In this document: positions 33,553-42,655 of the stretch, piece by piece
Numbering within the stretch: the first letter of the stretch is position 1
Layout: the number at the start of each line of letters is the position of its first letter
Source of the DNA: Xylophilus rhododendri
Lineage (GTDB): Bacteria > Pseudomonadota > Gammaproteobacteria > Burkholderiales > Burkholderiaceae_C
DNA length: 64,000 nt
Assembly: GCF_009906855.1 (NCBI RefSeq)
Contig: NZ_CP047650.1
Coordinates: forward strand, 1,178,001-1,242,000
Direction: 5' to 3'
The notes under the pieces: model-generated
Told to the model about the DNA's origin: nothing
Seen by the model: the letters and a program-made list of their open reading frames with translations, nothing else
Databases searched by the model: none
Program-made: the position numbers and the translations under genes

Positions 33553-34859
33553 GGCCTGACGGCATGTCCCAAGCATTCTTCCCCCTGAGCCCCTCGCTCT
33601 GGGCCGCCACCGCCGCCCCGGCGCCCGAAACCGTTGCGCTGCAGGAGGACAAGAAAGCCGACGTGGTCATCGTCGGCGCCGGCTTCTGCGGCCTGAGCAC
33701 CGCCCTGCACCTGGCCGAGCGCGGCGTGCGGGTGGTGGTGCTGGAGGCCGAGGAGATCGGCTTCGGCGGCTCCGGCCGCAACGGCGGCCAGGTGATCCCC
33801 GGCCTGAAGTACGACCCCAGCGAGCTGCTCGCCAAGTTCGGCCCCGAGAAGGGCCAGCGCCTGGTCGACTTCGCCGGCAGCACCGCCGACGCGGTGTTCG
33901 ACCTGATCGCCAAACACAAGATGGACGTGCCCCATGTGCGCCAGGGCTGGATCCAGGGCTCGCACAACCCCGAGGCCCTGAAGATGGCCGAGCGCCGCAG
34001 CCGCGACTGGAGCGCCCAGGGCGTGGCCGCGCGCCTGCTCGACAAGGCCGAGACCGCCCGCCTGCTGGGCACCGACAAATACCTGGGCGGCTGGGAAGAC
34101 CCGCGCGGCGGCGGCGTGCAGCCGCTGAGTTATGTGCGTGGACTGGCGCGCGCGGCGATGGCCGCCGGCGTCGTCATCCACACCCGCAGCCCGGTCAAGC
34201 AGCTGGCGCAGGTGAAAGGCGGCTGGCAGGCCGTGACCGCCGGCGGCGCCCGGGTGAGCGCCGAGCGGGTGGTGCTGTGCACCAACGGCTATACCGACGG
34301 GCTCTGGCCGCAGTTGAAGAAGACCATCATCAACGCCAACTCCTTCCAGATCGCCACCGAGCCGCTGCCCGAATCGGTGCGCCGCGCCATCCTGCCGGGC
34401 GGCCAGGTGTCCTCCGATGCGCGCAACCTGCTGCTGTACTACCGCATCGACCACACCGGCCGGCTGCTGATGGGCGGACGCGGCTCCTTCGCCGAGCCGG
34501 ACCCGGCCGACCGGGGCGCCTGGGCGCACCTCGAAGGTGCCGTGGCCAAGCTGTTCCCGCAGGCGGCGAAGGTGCCCATCGCCTACCGCTGGTGCGGCCA
34601 TGTCGCCGTCACCCGCGACTACCTGCCGCACCTGCACGAGCCGGCGCCGGGCCTCTTGATCGACATCGGCTGCATGGGCCGCGGCGTGGGCCTGCAGACC
34701 CGCATGGGCCAGGCGCTGGCGGCCTATGTGGCGACCGGCGACAAGACCGCCCTGCCGGTGGCGCCGTCGGTCATCAAGCCCTTTCCCTTCTTCGGGCTGC
34801 GGCTGGCCTATGTCTCGGCGGTGATCGCCTGGTACCGCATGACCGACGGCGGCGTCTGA
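33549..34859 (+). CDS. PuuB-like FAD-dependent amine/amino-acid oxidoreductase
   Basis: 436 residues from an ATG overlapping the ATPase stop; a second ATG at 33564 is also possible. The DAO-family FAD motif is [20 protein letters not shown], followed by [18 protein letters not shown], typical of gamma-glutamylputrescine oxidase and related enzymes. The C-terminal [20 protein letters not shown] supports the family. It oxidises an amine or amino acid with FAD, probably the compound imported by the coupled ABC transporter and sensed by the PuuR-like regulator. No gamma-glutamylputrescine synthetase gene is adjacent, so the substrate need not be a gamma-glutamyl amine. Confidence 0.87.
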   Translation: MRPDGMSQAFFPLSPSLWAATAAPAPETVALQEDKKADVVIVGAGFCGLSTALHLAERGVRVVVLEAEEIGFGGSGRNGGQVIPGLKYDPSELLAKFGPEKGQRLVDFAGSTADAVFDLIAKHKMDVPHVRQGWIQGSHNPEALKMAERRSRDWSAQGVAARLLDKAETARLLGTDKYLGGWEDPRGGGVQPLSYVRGLARAAMAAGVVIHTRSPVKQLAQVKGGWQAVTAGGARVSAERVVLCTNGYTDGLWPQLKKTIINANSFQIATEPLPESVRRAILPGGQVSSDARNLLLYYRIDHTGRLLMGGRGSFAEPDPADRGAWAHLEGAVAKLFPQAAKVPIAYRWCGHVAVTRDYLPHLHEPAPGLLIDIGCMGRGVGLQTRMGQALAAYVATGDKTALPVAPSVIKPFPFFGLRLAYVSAVIAWYRMTDGGV

Positions 34860-34919
34860 GCCGGGCGCGGCCCTGCCGCGCTTATTGCCGGGCTGAATAA
34901 ATGCATACGCATAAGCCAT

Positions 34920-34947
34920 TTCTGTTGTGCATCGGCGGCCAACAGAA
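34920..34947. promoter_or_regulatory. Inverted repeat upstream of the branched-chain ABC operon
   Basis: Perfect 8-bp arms TTCTGTTG and CAACAGAA flank a 12-bp spacer. The repeat is 48 bp before the binding-protein start at 34996, just downstream of an AT-rich stretch (GAATAAATGCATACGCATAA, 34894-34913) that could hold the promoter. It may be an operator for the IclR regulator at 40529 or another factor. No experimental support. Confidence 0.4.
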
Positions 34948-34995
34948 TGCTCCGGAGCGCCTCCCGACAGGCGCCCAACACCCCGGAGACAAAAC

Positions 34996-36171
34996 ATGCG
35001 AAAAGCCACCCGTGCCGCCCTGGCAGCCCTGCCCCTGGCCTTCCTGGCAAGCCAGGCCTGGGCCCAGCAGGAAACCCTGAAGATCGGCGCCATCGTCACC
35101 CTCTCCGGCCCCGGCGCTGCCTGGGGCCAGGCGATGAAGAACGCGGCCGAGCTGGCCGCCGACAAGGCCAACGGCGCGGGCGGCCTGGAGGTGGGCGGCA
35201 GGAAGTACAAGGTCGAGGTCGTCGCCTACGACGACAAGTACCAGGCCGGCGAGGCCGTCACCGTGGCCAACCGGCTGGTGTTCGAGGACAAGGTCAAGTT
35301 CATCATCGGCCCCACCGGCTCCGCCCCCACGCTGGCGGTGCAGCCCACCACCGAGAAGAACGGCGTGATGACCAGCACCCTGGGCTTCACCGACAAGGCC
35401 CTGGCCGCCGCCAAGCCGCTGAGCTTCCGCCCGGTGATCACCACCATGGAATTCGCCGAACCGCAGATCGCCTGGATGATCAGGAACCAGGGCGTGAAGA
35501 AGGCCGGCGGCCTGTTCCCCAACGACGAGTCCGGCCAGGTCATCGCACGCGACCTGGACGCGGCCTACAAACGCCACGGCGGCGAGCTGGCCGCCAAGGA
35601 ATTCTTCGAGCGCGAACGGGTGGACTTCACCCCCCTGCTCACCCGCATGCTGGCGCGCGGCATCGACACCATCGAACTCGACGGCAACTCGCCCGCCACC
35701 GCCGGCCTGATCACCAAGCAGGCGCGGGAACTGGGCTTCAAGGGCAAGATCGTGCGCACCGGCGGCCCCGCCACGGCCGAGCTGGTGACGGTGGCCGGCA
35801 AGGACGCCGCCGAGGGCATGATCGTGCACGCCGCCATAGACCCCAGCCTGCCCTCTACCCGCGCATATCTCGACCAGTACACCGCCAAGTACAAGGTGGC
35901 GCCCAACGGCTTCAGCCCGGCTTTCTACGACTTCGCCACCATGCTGTTCGAGGCCATGCGCCGCGCCGGCACCACCACCGACGCCACGAAGGTGGCCGGC
36001 GAGATGGAAAAGATGCGCGACTTCCCCGGCGTGCTCGGCAAGCTCAACTGGACCGGCAAGGCCAGCTACGGCATAGACCGGCAGATGGCCGTGCCCTTCT
36101 ATGTCGCCGAGATCAAGGGCGGCACCGAGACCATCCTGGCCCGCTGCACCGTCGCCGACGGCTGCAAGTAA
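34996..36171 (+). CDS. Branched-chain amino-acid type ABC transporter binding protein
   Basis: 391 residues with a Sec signal (MRKATRAALAALPLAFLASQ ending AWA). The type I periplasmic binding fold is shown by LKIGAIVTLSGPGAAWGQAM, YDDKYQAGEAVTVANRLVFE, FIIGPTGSAPTLAVQPTTEK and a C-terminal segment PNGFSPAFYDFATMLFEAMR. It is the LivJ-like binding component for the LivHMGF-type transporter encoded immediately after it. Such systems in Burkholderiales often carry aromatic acids, amides or urea rather than branched-chain amino acids. The linked amidohydrolase at 39504 suggests a carboxylate or lactone-type ligand. Confidence 0.92.
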   Translation: MRKATRAALAALPLAFLASQAWAQQETLKIGAIVTLSGPGAAWGQAMKNAAELAADKANGAGGLEVGGRKYKVEVVAYDDKYQAGEAVTVANRLVFEDKVKFIIGPTGSAPTLAVQPTTEKNGVMTSTLGFTDKALAAAKPLSFRPVITTMEFAEPQIAWMIRNQGVKKAGGLFPNDESGQVIARDLDAAYKRHGGELAAKEFFERERVDFTPLLTRMLARGIDTIELDGNSPATAGLITKQARELGFKGKIVRTGGPATAELVTVAGKDAAEGMIVHAAIDPSLPSTRAYLDQYTAKYKVAPNGFSPAFYDFATMLFEAMRRAGTTTDATKVAGEMEKMRDFPGVLGKLNWTGKASYGIDRQMAVPFYVAEIKGGTETILARCTVADGCK

Positions 36172-36188
36172 GCACCGGCGCGCGCGAC

Positions 36189-37058
36189 ATGGACTGGCAC
36201 CTGCTGCTGGGCCAGGCGACCGTCAACGGACTGGTCGTCGGCCTGCTCTACCTGCTGATGGCCGTGGGTTTCACCCTGGTCTTCGGCGTGATGCGCATGG
36301 TGAACTTCGCCCACGGCGAGTTCTACATGCTGGGCGCCTTCTGCGCCTACTACCTGACGGTGAAGGCCGGCCTGCCCTTCCTGGTCGCGGTGGCGGCCAG
36401 CTTCGTGCTGGTGGGCCTGGGCGGCTGCCTGATCGAGGCGGTGATCCTGAAGCCCTTCCGCCACGACGAACTCAACGGGATGATCGTCACCATCGGCCTG
36501 GCGCTGATCGTGCAGAACCTGGCGCTGATCGCCTTCGGGCCGGATCCGGTGTCGTTGCCCTCGATCACCTCCGGCTCCTCCAGCGTGCTGGGGGTGAACG
36601 TGCCCAACTCGCGGCTCTACGTGGTGGGCTGCGCGGTGGCGGTGCTGGCCCTGCTCTACGGCTTTCTCAAGCATTCGCGCGCCGGGCGTGGCCTGCGCGC
36701 GGTGGTGGAAGACCCGCAGACGGCTTCCATCCAGGGCGTGCGGGCGCGGCTCTACTACCCGCTGGGCTTCGGCATCGGCGTGGGCCTGGCGGCAGTGGGC
36801 GGGGCGCTGATGGCGCCGCTGTTCTCGGTCTCGCCCTTCATGGGGCAGGCGCCGCTGCTGAAGGCCTTCATGGTGGTGATCCTGGGCGGTCTGGGCAGCA
36901 TCCCCGGAGCGGCCATCGCCGGCCTGCTGCTGGGGCTGCTGGAGAGCTATTCCTCGCTGTTCCTCAGCAGCAGCACCGGCGACATGCTGATCTTCGTGCT
37001 GGTGGTGCTGGGCATGCTGGCCTTTCCGCGCGGCGTGATCGGCCGGGGGGAGGCCTGA
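36189..37058 (+). CDS. livH: LivH-type ABC transporter permease
   Basis: 289 residues from the ATG at 36189 (MDWHLLLGQATVNGLVVGLL). Eight or so hydrophobic helices and the family signatures LVFGVMRMVNFAHGEFYMLG and VVILGGLGSIPGAAIAGLLL identify the LivH subunit of branched-chain-type ABC importers. It lies 17 bp after the binding-protein stop and 1 bp before the LivM start. It forms the inner-membrane channel together with the protein at 37060. Confidence 0.93.
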   Translation: MDWHLLLGQATVNGLVVGLLYLLMAVGFTLVFGVMRMVNFAHGEFYMLGAFCAYYLTVKAGLPFLVAVAASFVLVGLGGCLIEAVILKPFRHDELNGMIVTIGLALIVQNLALIAFGPDPVSLPSITSGSSSVLGVNVPNSRLYVVGCAVAVLALLYGFLKHSRAGRGLRAVVEDPQTASIQGVRARLYYPLGFGIGVGLAAVGGALMAPLFSVSPFMGQAPLLKAFMVVILGGLGSIPGAAIAGLLLGLLESYSSLFLSSSTGDMLIFVLVVLGMLAFPRGVIGRGEA

Positions 37059-37059
37059 G

Positions 37060-38037
37060 ATGAACACCTCCACCCTGAAGGCCGCAGCCATGCCCGCCAC
37101 GCCCCGTACCCTGCCGCTGAAGATCGTGCTCGGCCTGGCGCTGGCGGCCCTGGCGCTCTGGCCCTGGAGCGCCGGGCAGTTCGTGCTGCACCTGGCGGCG
37201 CTGGCCTGCATCAACATCGTGATCGTCAACGGGCTGTCCATCATCGAGCGCTCGGGGCAGCTGTCCTTCGGGCATTCGGCGCCGGTGGCCATGGGGGCCT
37301 ACGGGGCGGTGCTGCTGTCAGCGCAACTGGGGCTGGGCAGCCTCTCCTCGCTGGCGCTGGCGCTCGTGGCCTGCGCCGTCGTCTCGGGCGCGATCGGCTG
37401 GGTGATCCTGCGGCTGCGCGGGGTGTACTTCGTGCTGGTCACCTTCGCCTTCGCCGAGCTGGTGCGCCTGGTGCTGCTGGATGCGGCGCCGGTCACCGGC
37501 GGGGCCAACGGCATCGCCAATATCGCGCCGCTGGAGATCGCCGGCTTCGCCTTCGATACCCGCGAGCGTTTCTACGGCCTGGCGCTGGCCACGGCGGCGG
37601 CCTCGGTGGCGCTGATGGTGTGGCTGTTCCGCCGCCCACTCGGCCAGGCCATCGTGGCGGTGGCGGCCAACCCGGCGCTGGCCGAATCCACCGGCCTGAA
37701 CGTGAGCCGGCTGCAGCTGGTGGCCTATGTGCTGGGCTGCACCCTGGCGGCGCTGGGCGGGGCATTGACGGCGCGCTACATCGGCTTCATCTCACCGGAG
37801 TCCTTCAACACCGGCACTTCGGTGGCCTTCATCACCATGCTGGTGATCGGCGGGCGACGTTCGCTCTTCGGGCCGATGCTGGGCGCGCTGGTGCTCACGC
37901 CGCTGCCCGAGCTGTTCCGCGGCGCGGTGCAGACGCAGCAGATCTTCTACGGCGCGGCGCTGATCCTGATCCTGCGTTTCCTGCCCGGCGGCATCGCCGG
38001 CCTGCTGCGGCTGACCGGCCGGGGAGGTGCACGATGA
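37060..38037 (+). CDS. livM: LivM-type ABC transporter permease
   Basis: 325 residues. Hydrophobic helices throughout, with LivM landmarks NIVIVNGLSIIERSGQLSFG, VYFVLVTFAFAELVRLVLLD and FITMLVIGGRRSLFGPMLGA. The GHSA motif after LSFG matches the conserved LivM loop facing the ATPases. It overlaps the LivG start by 4 nt (ATGA). It pairs with LivH to form the transmembrane part of the importer. Confidence 0.93.
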   Translation: MNTSTLKAAAMPATPRTLPLKIVLGLALAALALWPWSAGQFVLHLAALACINIVIVNGLSIIERSGQLSFGHSAPVAMGAYGAVLLSAQLGLGSLSSLALALVACAVVSGAIGWVILRLRGVYFVLVTFAFAELVRLVLLDAAPVTGGANGIANIAPLEIAGFAFDTRERFYGLALATAAASVALMVWLFRRPLGQAIVAVAANPALAESTGLNVSRLQLVAYVLGCTLAALGGALTARYIGFISPESFNTGTSVAFITMLVIGGRRSLFGPMLGALVLTPLPELFRGAVQTQQIFYGAALILILRFLPGGIAGLLRLTGRGGAR

Positions 38038-38813
38038 GCGCCCTGCTCCAGGTCCAACAGTTGACCAAGCTCTTCGGCGGGCTGGCCGCCGTGCGCGATC
38101 TCTCCTTCGAAGTGGAAAAAGGCAGCATCGTCGGCCTGATAGGCCCCAACGGCGCCGGCAAGACCACCGCCTTCAGCACCATCGGCGGCGCGCTCTCGGC
38201 CAGCCGCGGACGGGTGGTGTTCGACGGGGTGGACATCACCGGCAAACGCCCCAGCGCCATCGCCGGGCTGGGGCTGGGGCGCACCTTCCAGTCCACCATG
38301 TCCTTCGCCGGCGAGACGGTGGCGCGCAACATCGAATGCGCCCTGCTCTCGCGCATCCAGGGCTCGGCACCGCAGCGGCTGATGGGGCGCCGCCGCGCGC
38401 TGCTGCCGCACGGCGAGATCGGCCGCGAGGTGGACCGCATCGTCGAGATAGTGAAGCTGCAGGAGTGGCGCGATGTGCCCGCCGGCTCGCTGGCCTACGG
38501 GCTGCAGAAGAAGCTGGGCATCGCGATCGCGCTGGCGGCCAGCCCCTCGATGCTGCTGATGGACGAGCCGGCTGCCGGCCTCAACCACGAGGAATGCAGG
38601 GAGCTGACCCGCCTGCTGCGCCAGCTGCGCGAGGAGCTGGGCCTGACGCTGCTGCTGGTGGAGCACCACATGGCCATCGTGATGGAGGTCTGCCAGCACA
38701 TCGTGGTGATGGTGCAGGGCGAGAAGATCGCCGAAGGCAGCCCGGAAGCGATACGCGCCGATCCGGCGGTCGTCGAAGCCTACCTGGGAGCGCCCGACTA
38801 TGCACATGCTTGA
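38034..38813 (+). CDS. livG: LivG-type ABC transporter ATPase
   Basis: 259 residues from the ATG at 38034. Walker A GPNGAGKTT, the LivG-type segment GLGLGRTFQSTMSFAGETVA and Walker B MLLMDEPAAGLNHEE are clear, followed by VEHHMAIVMEVC. The ABC signature is relaxed to AYGLQKK instead of SYGxQR, which is tolerated in this subfamily. Overlaps at both ends (4 nt with LivM, 14 nt with LivF) indicate tight translational coupling. Confidence 0.93.
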   Translation: MSALLQVQQLTKLFGGLAAVRDLSFEVEKGSIVGLIGPNGAGKTTAFSTIGGALSASRGRVVFDGVDITGKRPSAIAGLGLGRTFQSTMSFAGETVARNIECALLSRIQGSAPQRLMGRRRALLPHGEIGREVDRIVEIVKLQEWRDVPAGSLAYGLQKKLGIAIALAASPSMLLMDEPAAGLNHEECRELTRLLRQLREELGLTLLLVEHHMAIVMEVCQHIVVMVQGEKIAEGSPEAIRADPAVVEAYLGAPDYAHA

Positions 38814-39507
38814 AGTGGAGGGCGTGAGTGTCCATTACGGGCTGCTCCAGGCCGTGTCCTCGGTGGCCTTCTCGGTCGCGAAGGGCGAAGTGGTGGCGCT
38901 GATCGGCTCCAACGGCGCGGGCAAGAGCAGCACCCTGAAGGCGGTGGCCGGTATCGTGGCCAGCCGCGGTTCGATCCGGCTGGAAGGCGAGCCGGTGGAG
39001 CGCCTGGGGCCGGAGCAGCGGGTGCAGCGCGGCATCGCGCTATCGCCCGAAGGCCGGCGCCTCTTCGGCCGCATGACGGTGCTGGAGAACCTGCAGGTCG
39101 GCGCGCACACCATCAAGTCGGCGGCCGAGCGCTCGGAAACGCTGAAATGGATCTACGGCCTGTTCCCGCGGGTGCACGAACGCCGGGCGCAGCTGGCCGG
39201 ATCGCTCTCCGGCGGCGAGCAGCAGATGGTGGCCATAGGCCGCGCGCTGATGGCCCGGCCGCGCCTGCTGATGCTGGACGAGCCCTCGCTCGGCATCGCG
39301 CCCAAGGTGGTGGCCGAGATCGCCGATGCGATCCGCAAGCTCAACGCTGGCGGCATGAGCATCGTGCTGGTGGAGCAGAACGCGCGGCTGGCGCTGCGCC
39401 TGGCGCACCAGGCCTATGCGCTGGAGCGCGGCGAGGTGGTGAAGTCCGGCAAGGGCGCGGAGCTGCTCGACGATCCTTTTGTCCGCAAGGCCTATCTGGG
39501 GGTATGA
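38800..39507 (+). CDS. livF: LivF-type ABC transporter ATPase
   Basis: 235 residues from the ATG at 38800; a second in-frame ATG at 38806 (MLEVEGVSVHYGLLQ) is possible. Walker A GSNGAGKSS, Q-loop-adjacent LSPEGRRLFGRMTVLENL, the signature LSGGEQQM and Walker B LLMLDEPSLGIAPK match LivF. It pairs with LivG as the second nucleotide-binding subunit. Its stop overlaps the amidohydrolase start by 4 nt, tying transport to hydrolysis. Confidence 0.93.
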   Translation: MHMLEVEGVSVHYGLLQAVSSVAFSVAKGEVVALIGSNGAGKSSTLKAVAGIVASRGSIRLEGEPVERLGPEQRVQRGIALSPEGRRLFGRMTVLENLQVGAHTIKSAAERSETLKWIYGLFPRVHERRAQLAGSLSGGEQQMVAIGRALMARPRLLMLDEPSLGIAPKVVAEIADAIRKLNAGGMSIVLVEQNARLALRLAHQAYALERGEVVKSGKGAELLDDPFVRKAYLGV

Positions 39508-40568
39508 AGATGGCGGTCACACACGATGCCGGCTTGCTGCAGGTGGAGCAGCGCAGGCCCGATCCCGAATGGCTGGCGCGCGGCCTGGAGGCGGCGCTGG
39601 AGCCGGAGCTGCCGGTGCTGGATGCGCACCACCATTTCTCGGAACACTGGGGCGGCTACCTGCCGCAGGACCTGCTGGCCGACGGCCAGGGCCACGACAT
39701 CCGCGCCACCGTCTATGTGCAGTGCGGCTGGCACTACCGCAGCGACGGTCCCGAGGCGCTGCGGCCGGTGGGCGAGACCGAGGCGGTGGTCGCCTGCTCG
39801 CGCCAGGCCAATGCCGGCCAGGACCGTACCCGGGTGGCCGCGGCCATCGTGGGATATGCCGACCTGCGCCTGGGCGAAGCCGCCGATGCGGTGCTGGCCG
39901 CCCAGGTGGCGGCGGGCGATGGGCGCTTTCGCGGCATCCGCAACAGCGGCGCCTTCGATCCGGAGTTCCGCCACGGCGTGCTGGCCCGGCCGATGGAGCA
40001 CCTGTATGCGGACGCCGCCTTCCGCGCGGGATATGCCTGCCTGGCGCGGCACGGCCTGTCCTTCGACGCCTGGGTCTACCACCCGCAGCTGCGCGATGTG
40101 CTGGAGCTGGCGCAGGCCTTTCCGGACACACCGCTCATCCTCGACCATGTGGGCGGCCTGCTGGGCGTGGCCCGCTACCGCGACGATCCACGGATGGCGC
40201 AGGCCGAATGGCTGCCCTGGATACGCCGGCTGGCCGAATGCCCGAACGTGTCGGTCAAGCTCGGCGGGCTGGGCACGGCCGTCTTCGGCTTCGACTTCAG
40301 CGAGCGCGCACGGCCGCCCTCCTCGCAAGAACTGGCCGAGGCCTGGCGGCCGGCCATCGAGCCGGTGATCGAGTCCTTCGGCGCCGGCCGCTGTTTCTTC
40401 GAAAGCAACTTCCCGGTGGACCGCAGCGTCGCGCCTTACGGCGTGGTGTGGAACGCCCTCAAGCGCCTGGCAGCCGGCGCCAGCGCCGACGACAAACGCC
40501 TGCTGTTCCACGACACGGCGTCGCGCGTCTACCGGATCGGCTCTTTGGCGGAGGCCCCGGCCAAGTAA
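39504..40568 (+). CDS. Amidohydrolase family 2 (PF04909-type) metal-dependent hydrolase
   Basis: 354 residues from the ATG at 39504. The metal motif DAHHHF is near residue 40, LILDHVGG supplies the mid-barrel histidine and FESNFPVDRS the C-terminal acidic residue. The family hydrolyses lactones or amides or decarboxylates aromatic and dicarboxylic acids (2-pyrone-4,6-dicarboxylate lactonase, ACMSD-like). It is the last gene of the Liv-type ABC operon (4-nt overlap), so it probably acts first on the imported compound. Its 3' end overlaps the convergent IclR gene by 40 bp. The substrate is unknown. Confidence 0.87.
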   Translation: MKMAVTHDAGLLQVEQRRPDPEWLARGLEAALEPELPVLDAHHHFSEHWGGYLPQDLLADGQGHDIRATVYVQCGWHYRSDGPEALRPVGETEAVVACSRQANAGQDRTRVAAAIVGYADLRLGEAADAVLAAQVAAGDGRFRGIRNSGAFDPEFRHGVLARPMEHLYADAAFRAGYACLARHGLSFDAWVYHPQLRDVLELAQAFPDTPLILDHVGGLLGVARYRDDPRMAQAEWLPWIRRLAECPNVSVKLGGLGTAVFGFDFSERARPPSSQELAEAWRPAIEPVIESFGAGRCFFESNFPVDRSVAPYGVVWNALKRLAAGASADDKRLLFHDTASRVYRIGSLAEAPAK

Positions 40569-41284
40569 GCGCCGGCCAGCCTGGTCATGATGGCGGCCAC
40601 CTCCTCGATGCGGCCCTGCAGCCGGTAGGTCGGCCCGCCCACCAGCACCGCCAGCTGCCGGTGCGGCAGGCCCAGGGGGATGGCCACGCCGCCCAGCTCC
40701 TGGGTGTATTCGGCCTGCCCCAGGAACCAGCCGCGCTGGCTGGAGCGGGCGATCTCCTGCTCCACCGCTTCGGCCGACATCAGCGTGGTGTCGGTATAGC
40801 GCCGGAACTCGGCCTTGCGCAGGATGGTGGCCCGCTCCTGCGGCTGCATCTGCGACAGCAGCGCGCGGCCGGTGGCGGTGACATGCATGGGGATCTGCTT
40901 GCCGCTGCGTGCGGTGTAGCGGATCGCATGGGGCGACTCCACCGCGTCGATGAACAGCGCGAACGCGCCGCTGGCCGCGGCCAGCGCGGCCGTCTCGCCG
41001 GTCTGTTCGACCAGGGCCTGCAGCAGTTCGTGCAGCCAGGCGGGGATGGGCTGGGCCTGCTCGATGCGGCCGATCAGCACCGCCCATTGCGGCGTGGGGT
41101 AGTAACCCTCGCGCGCCCGGGGCTCGTAGAGGAAACCCCGGGCCGCCAGCGTGCCCAGCAGGTTGAAGGCGCTCGACCTCGGCCAGTCGAAATGCCGGGC
41201 GATCTCGGCCAGCGTGGCCGGCCTGCGGTACTCGGCGAAGAACTCGATCAGGTCCAGGACGTTGGCGGCTTGTTTGACGTTCAC
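40529..41284 (-). CDS. IclR family transcriptional regulator
   Basis: 251 residues. The winged HTH is at about 1-60 (MNVKQAANVLDLIEFFAEYR, ATLAEIARHFDWPRSSAFNL) and the effector domain about 75-245 (GRIEQAQPIPAWLHELLQAL, MHVTATGRALLSQMQPQER). It diverges from the CoA-transferase operon at 41423; the 138-bp gap contains a perfect 11-bp inverted repeat at 41374-41414. It also converges on the amidohydrolase with a 40-bp overlap. It is the leading candidate to control the CoA-ester operon, with the GntR at 49377 a possible co-regulator. Confidence 0.91.
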   Translation of the reverse strand: MNVKQAANVLDLIEFFAEYRRPATLAEIARHFDWPRSSAFNLLGTLAARGFLYEPRAREGYYPTPQWAVLIGRIEQAQPIPAWLHELLQALVEQTGETAALAAASGAFALFIDAVESPHAIRYTARSGKQIPMHVTATGRALLSQMQPQERATILRKAEFRRYTDTTLMSAEAVEQEIARSSQRGWFLGQAEYTQELGGVAIPLGLPHRQLAVLVGGPTYRLQGRIEEVAAIMTRLAGAYLAGASAKEPIR

Positions 41285-41373
41285 GAGGCGTTTGGATCAG
41301 GCGGTGTGTCGGAGGGCGAAATGGATTGTCGCGCCCCCGGCGGTGATAACACCTAGGCCGCGCCGTTGTTTAT

Positions 41374-41414
41374 TCATTCCTGTGTACGTATGATTTGTTC
41401 ATGCACAGGAATGA
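41374..41414. promoter_or_regulatory. Perfect 11-bp inverted repeat with embedded TGTACGTATGA element
   Basis: Arms TCATTCCTGTG (41374-41384) and CACAGGAATGA (41404-41414) are exact reverse complements with a 19-bp spacer. Inside, GTGTACGTATGA (41382-41393) matches the GntR-promoter element at 50258-50269 in 11 of 12 positions. The repeat ends 9 bp before the CoA-transferase start, so a bound repressor would block transcription or translation initiation. It also argues against the more upstream in-frame starts. IclR and GntR binding are inferred. Confidence 0.6.
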
Positions 41415-41422
41415 TATTTGAC

Positions 41423-42655
41423 ATGGGCCCGCTTGCTTCGATCAAGGTCATCGACATGACCTCCGTCCTGATGGGCCCCTTCGCCTCCCAGGCGCTGGGC
41501 GACATGGGCGCCGACGTGGTGAAGATCGAATCCCCGCAGGGCGACCTGGTGCGGCAGATCGGCCCGATGCGCCACGAGGGCATGGGGCCGGTCTTCCTCA
41601 ACGCCAACCGCAACAAGCGCAGCGTCGTGCTGGACCTGAAGCAGCCCGCCGGCCTGGCCGCGCTGCACCGCCTGATCGCCGATGCCGACGTGCTGATGTA
41701 CAACCTGCGCCCCCAGGCCATGGCCCGCCTGGGGCTGGCCTACGAGCAGGTGGCGGCGCTGAACCCCCGCATCGTCTACGCCGGCCTGTTCGGCTTCGGC
41801 CAGGACGGCCCCTATGCCGCCCGGCCGGCCTACGACGACCTGATCCAGGGCGCCTGCGGCCTGCCCTTCCTGGTGGCCCAGGCCTCGGGCGGCATTCCGC
41901 GTTATGTGCCGACCGCCATGGCAGACCGCGTCGTCGGGCTGACCGCCGTCGGCGCCATCCTGGCGGCGGTGCTGGCCTGCCAGCGCACGGGGCGCGGCGA
42001 CCGGGTGGATATCCCGATGTTCGAGACCATGGTCGGCTTCGTGCTCGGCGACCACCTCGGCGGCCTGAGCTTCGAGCCGCCGCTGGACGGCGGCGGCTAC
42101 GCCCGCCAGCTCTCGCCGGAACGCCGGCCCTACCGCACGCAGGACGGCTACATCTGCGCCCTGGTCTACAACGACAAGCAGTGGAGCGGCTTCCTGCGCG
42201 AGATCGGCCAGGAGGCGCTGATGCGCGAGGACCCGCGCTTCGCCTCCTACGCCGGCCGCTCGCGCAACATCGACTACGTCTACGGCGAACTGGCCCGCAT
42301 CTTCGAGGGCAGGACCACCGCCGAATGGACCGCCCTGCTGCAGCGCGCCGACGTGCCCTTCATGCCCATGCACGACCTGCAGAGCGTGCTGCAGGACCCG
42401 CACCTGCAGGCCACAGGCTTCTTCTCGACGGTGGAGCATCCCAGCGAAGGGACTCTGCGCGGCATGCGTGCCCCGGCGCAGTGGCGCAACCATGTGCCCG
42501 GCCCCGCCCGCCCTGCGCCGCGCCAGGGCGAACACACGGTGGAGGTGCTGCGCCAGGCCGGCTTCGGCCCGCAAGAAATCGAGGCCCTGCTGGCCGATGG
42601 CATCGCCGTCGCGGCGGACGAGCCCGCCAGCGCCGAAGGAGGCCGCGCCCCATGA
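41423..42655 (+). CDS. CaiB/BaiF (family III) CoA transferase
   Basis: 410 residues from the ATG at 41423 (MGPLASIKVIDMTSVLMGPF), chosen because AGGA lies 12 nt upstream and the operator covers earlier starts. Family III features are visible: ADVVKIESPQGDLVR, LNANRNKRSVVLDLKQPAG, and D168 in MADRVVGLTAVGAI at the position of the catalytic aspartate. It moves CoA between carboxylic acids. It is first in a seven-gene operon with lyase, second CoA transferase, crotonase, acyl-CoA dehydrogenase, Bug protein and ligase. It overlaps the lyase start by 4 nt. The substrate acid is unknown. Confidence 0.9.
   Translation: MGPLASIKVIDMTSVLMGPFASQALGDMGADVVKIESPQGDLVRQIGPMRHEGMGPVFLNANRNKRSVVLDLKQPAGLAALHRLIADADVLMYNLRPQAMARLGLAYEQVAALNPRIVYAGLFGFGQDGPYAARPAYDDLIQGACGLPFLVAQASGGIPRYVPTAMADRVVGLTAVGAILAAVLACQRTGRGDRVDIPMFETMVGFVLGDHLGGLSFEPPLDGGGYARQLSPERRPYRTQDGYICALVYNDKQWSGFLREIGQEALMREDPRFASYAGRSRNIDYVYGELARIFEGRTTAEWTALLQRADVPFMPMHDLQSVLQDPHLQATGFFSTVEHPSEGTLRGMRAPAQWRNHVPGPARPAPRQGEHTVEVLRQAGFGPQEIEALLADGIAVAADEPASAEGGRAP

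Noticed and set aside
34947..36188. Long open frame overlapping the Liv-type binding protein and continuing into LivH
   Set aside because: Only the part from 36189 encodes LivH; the upstream part is an Arg/Pro-rich shadow of the binding-protein gene, which has a signal peptide and fold motifs.
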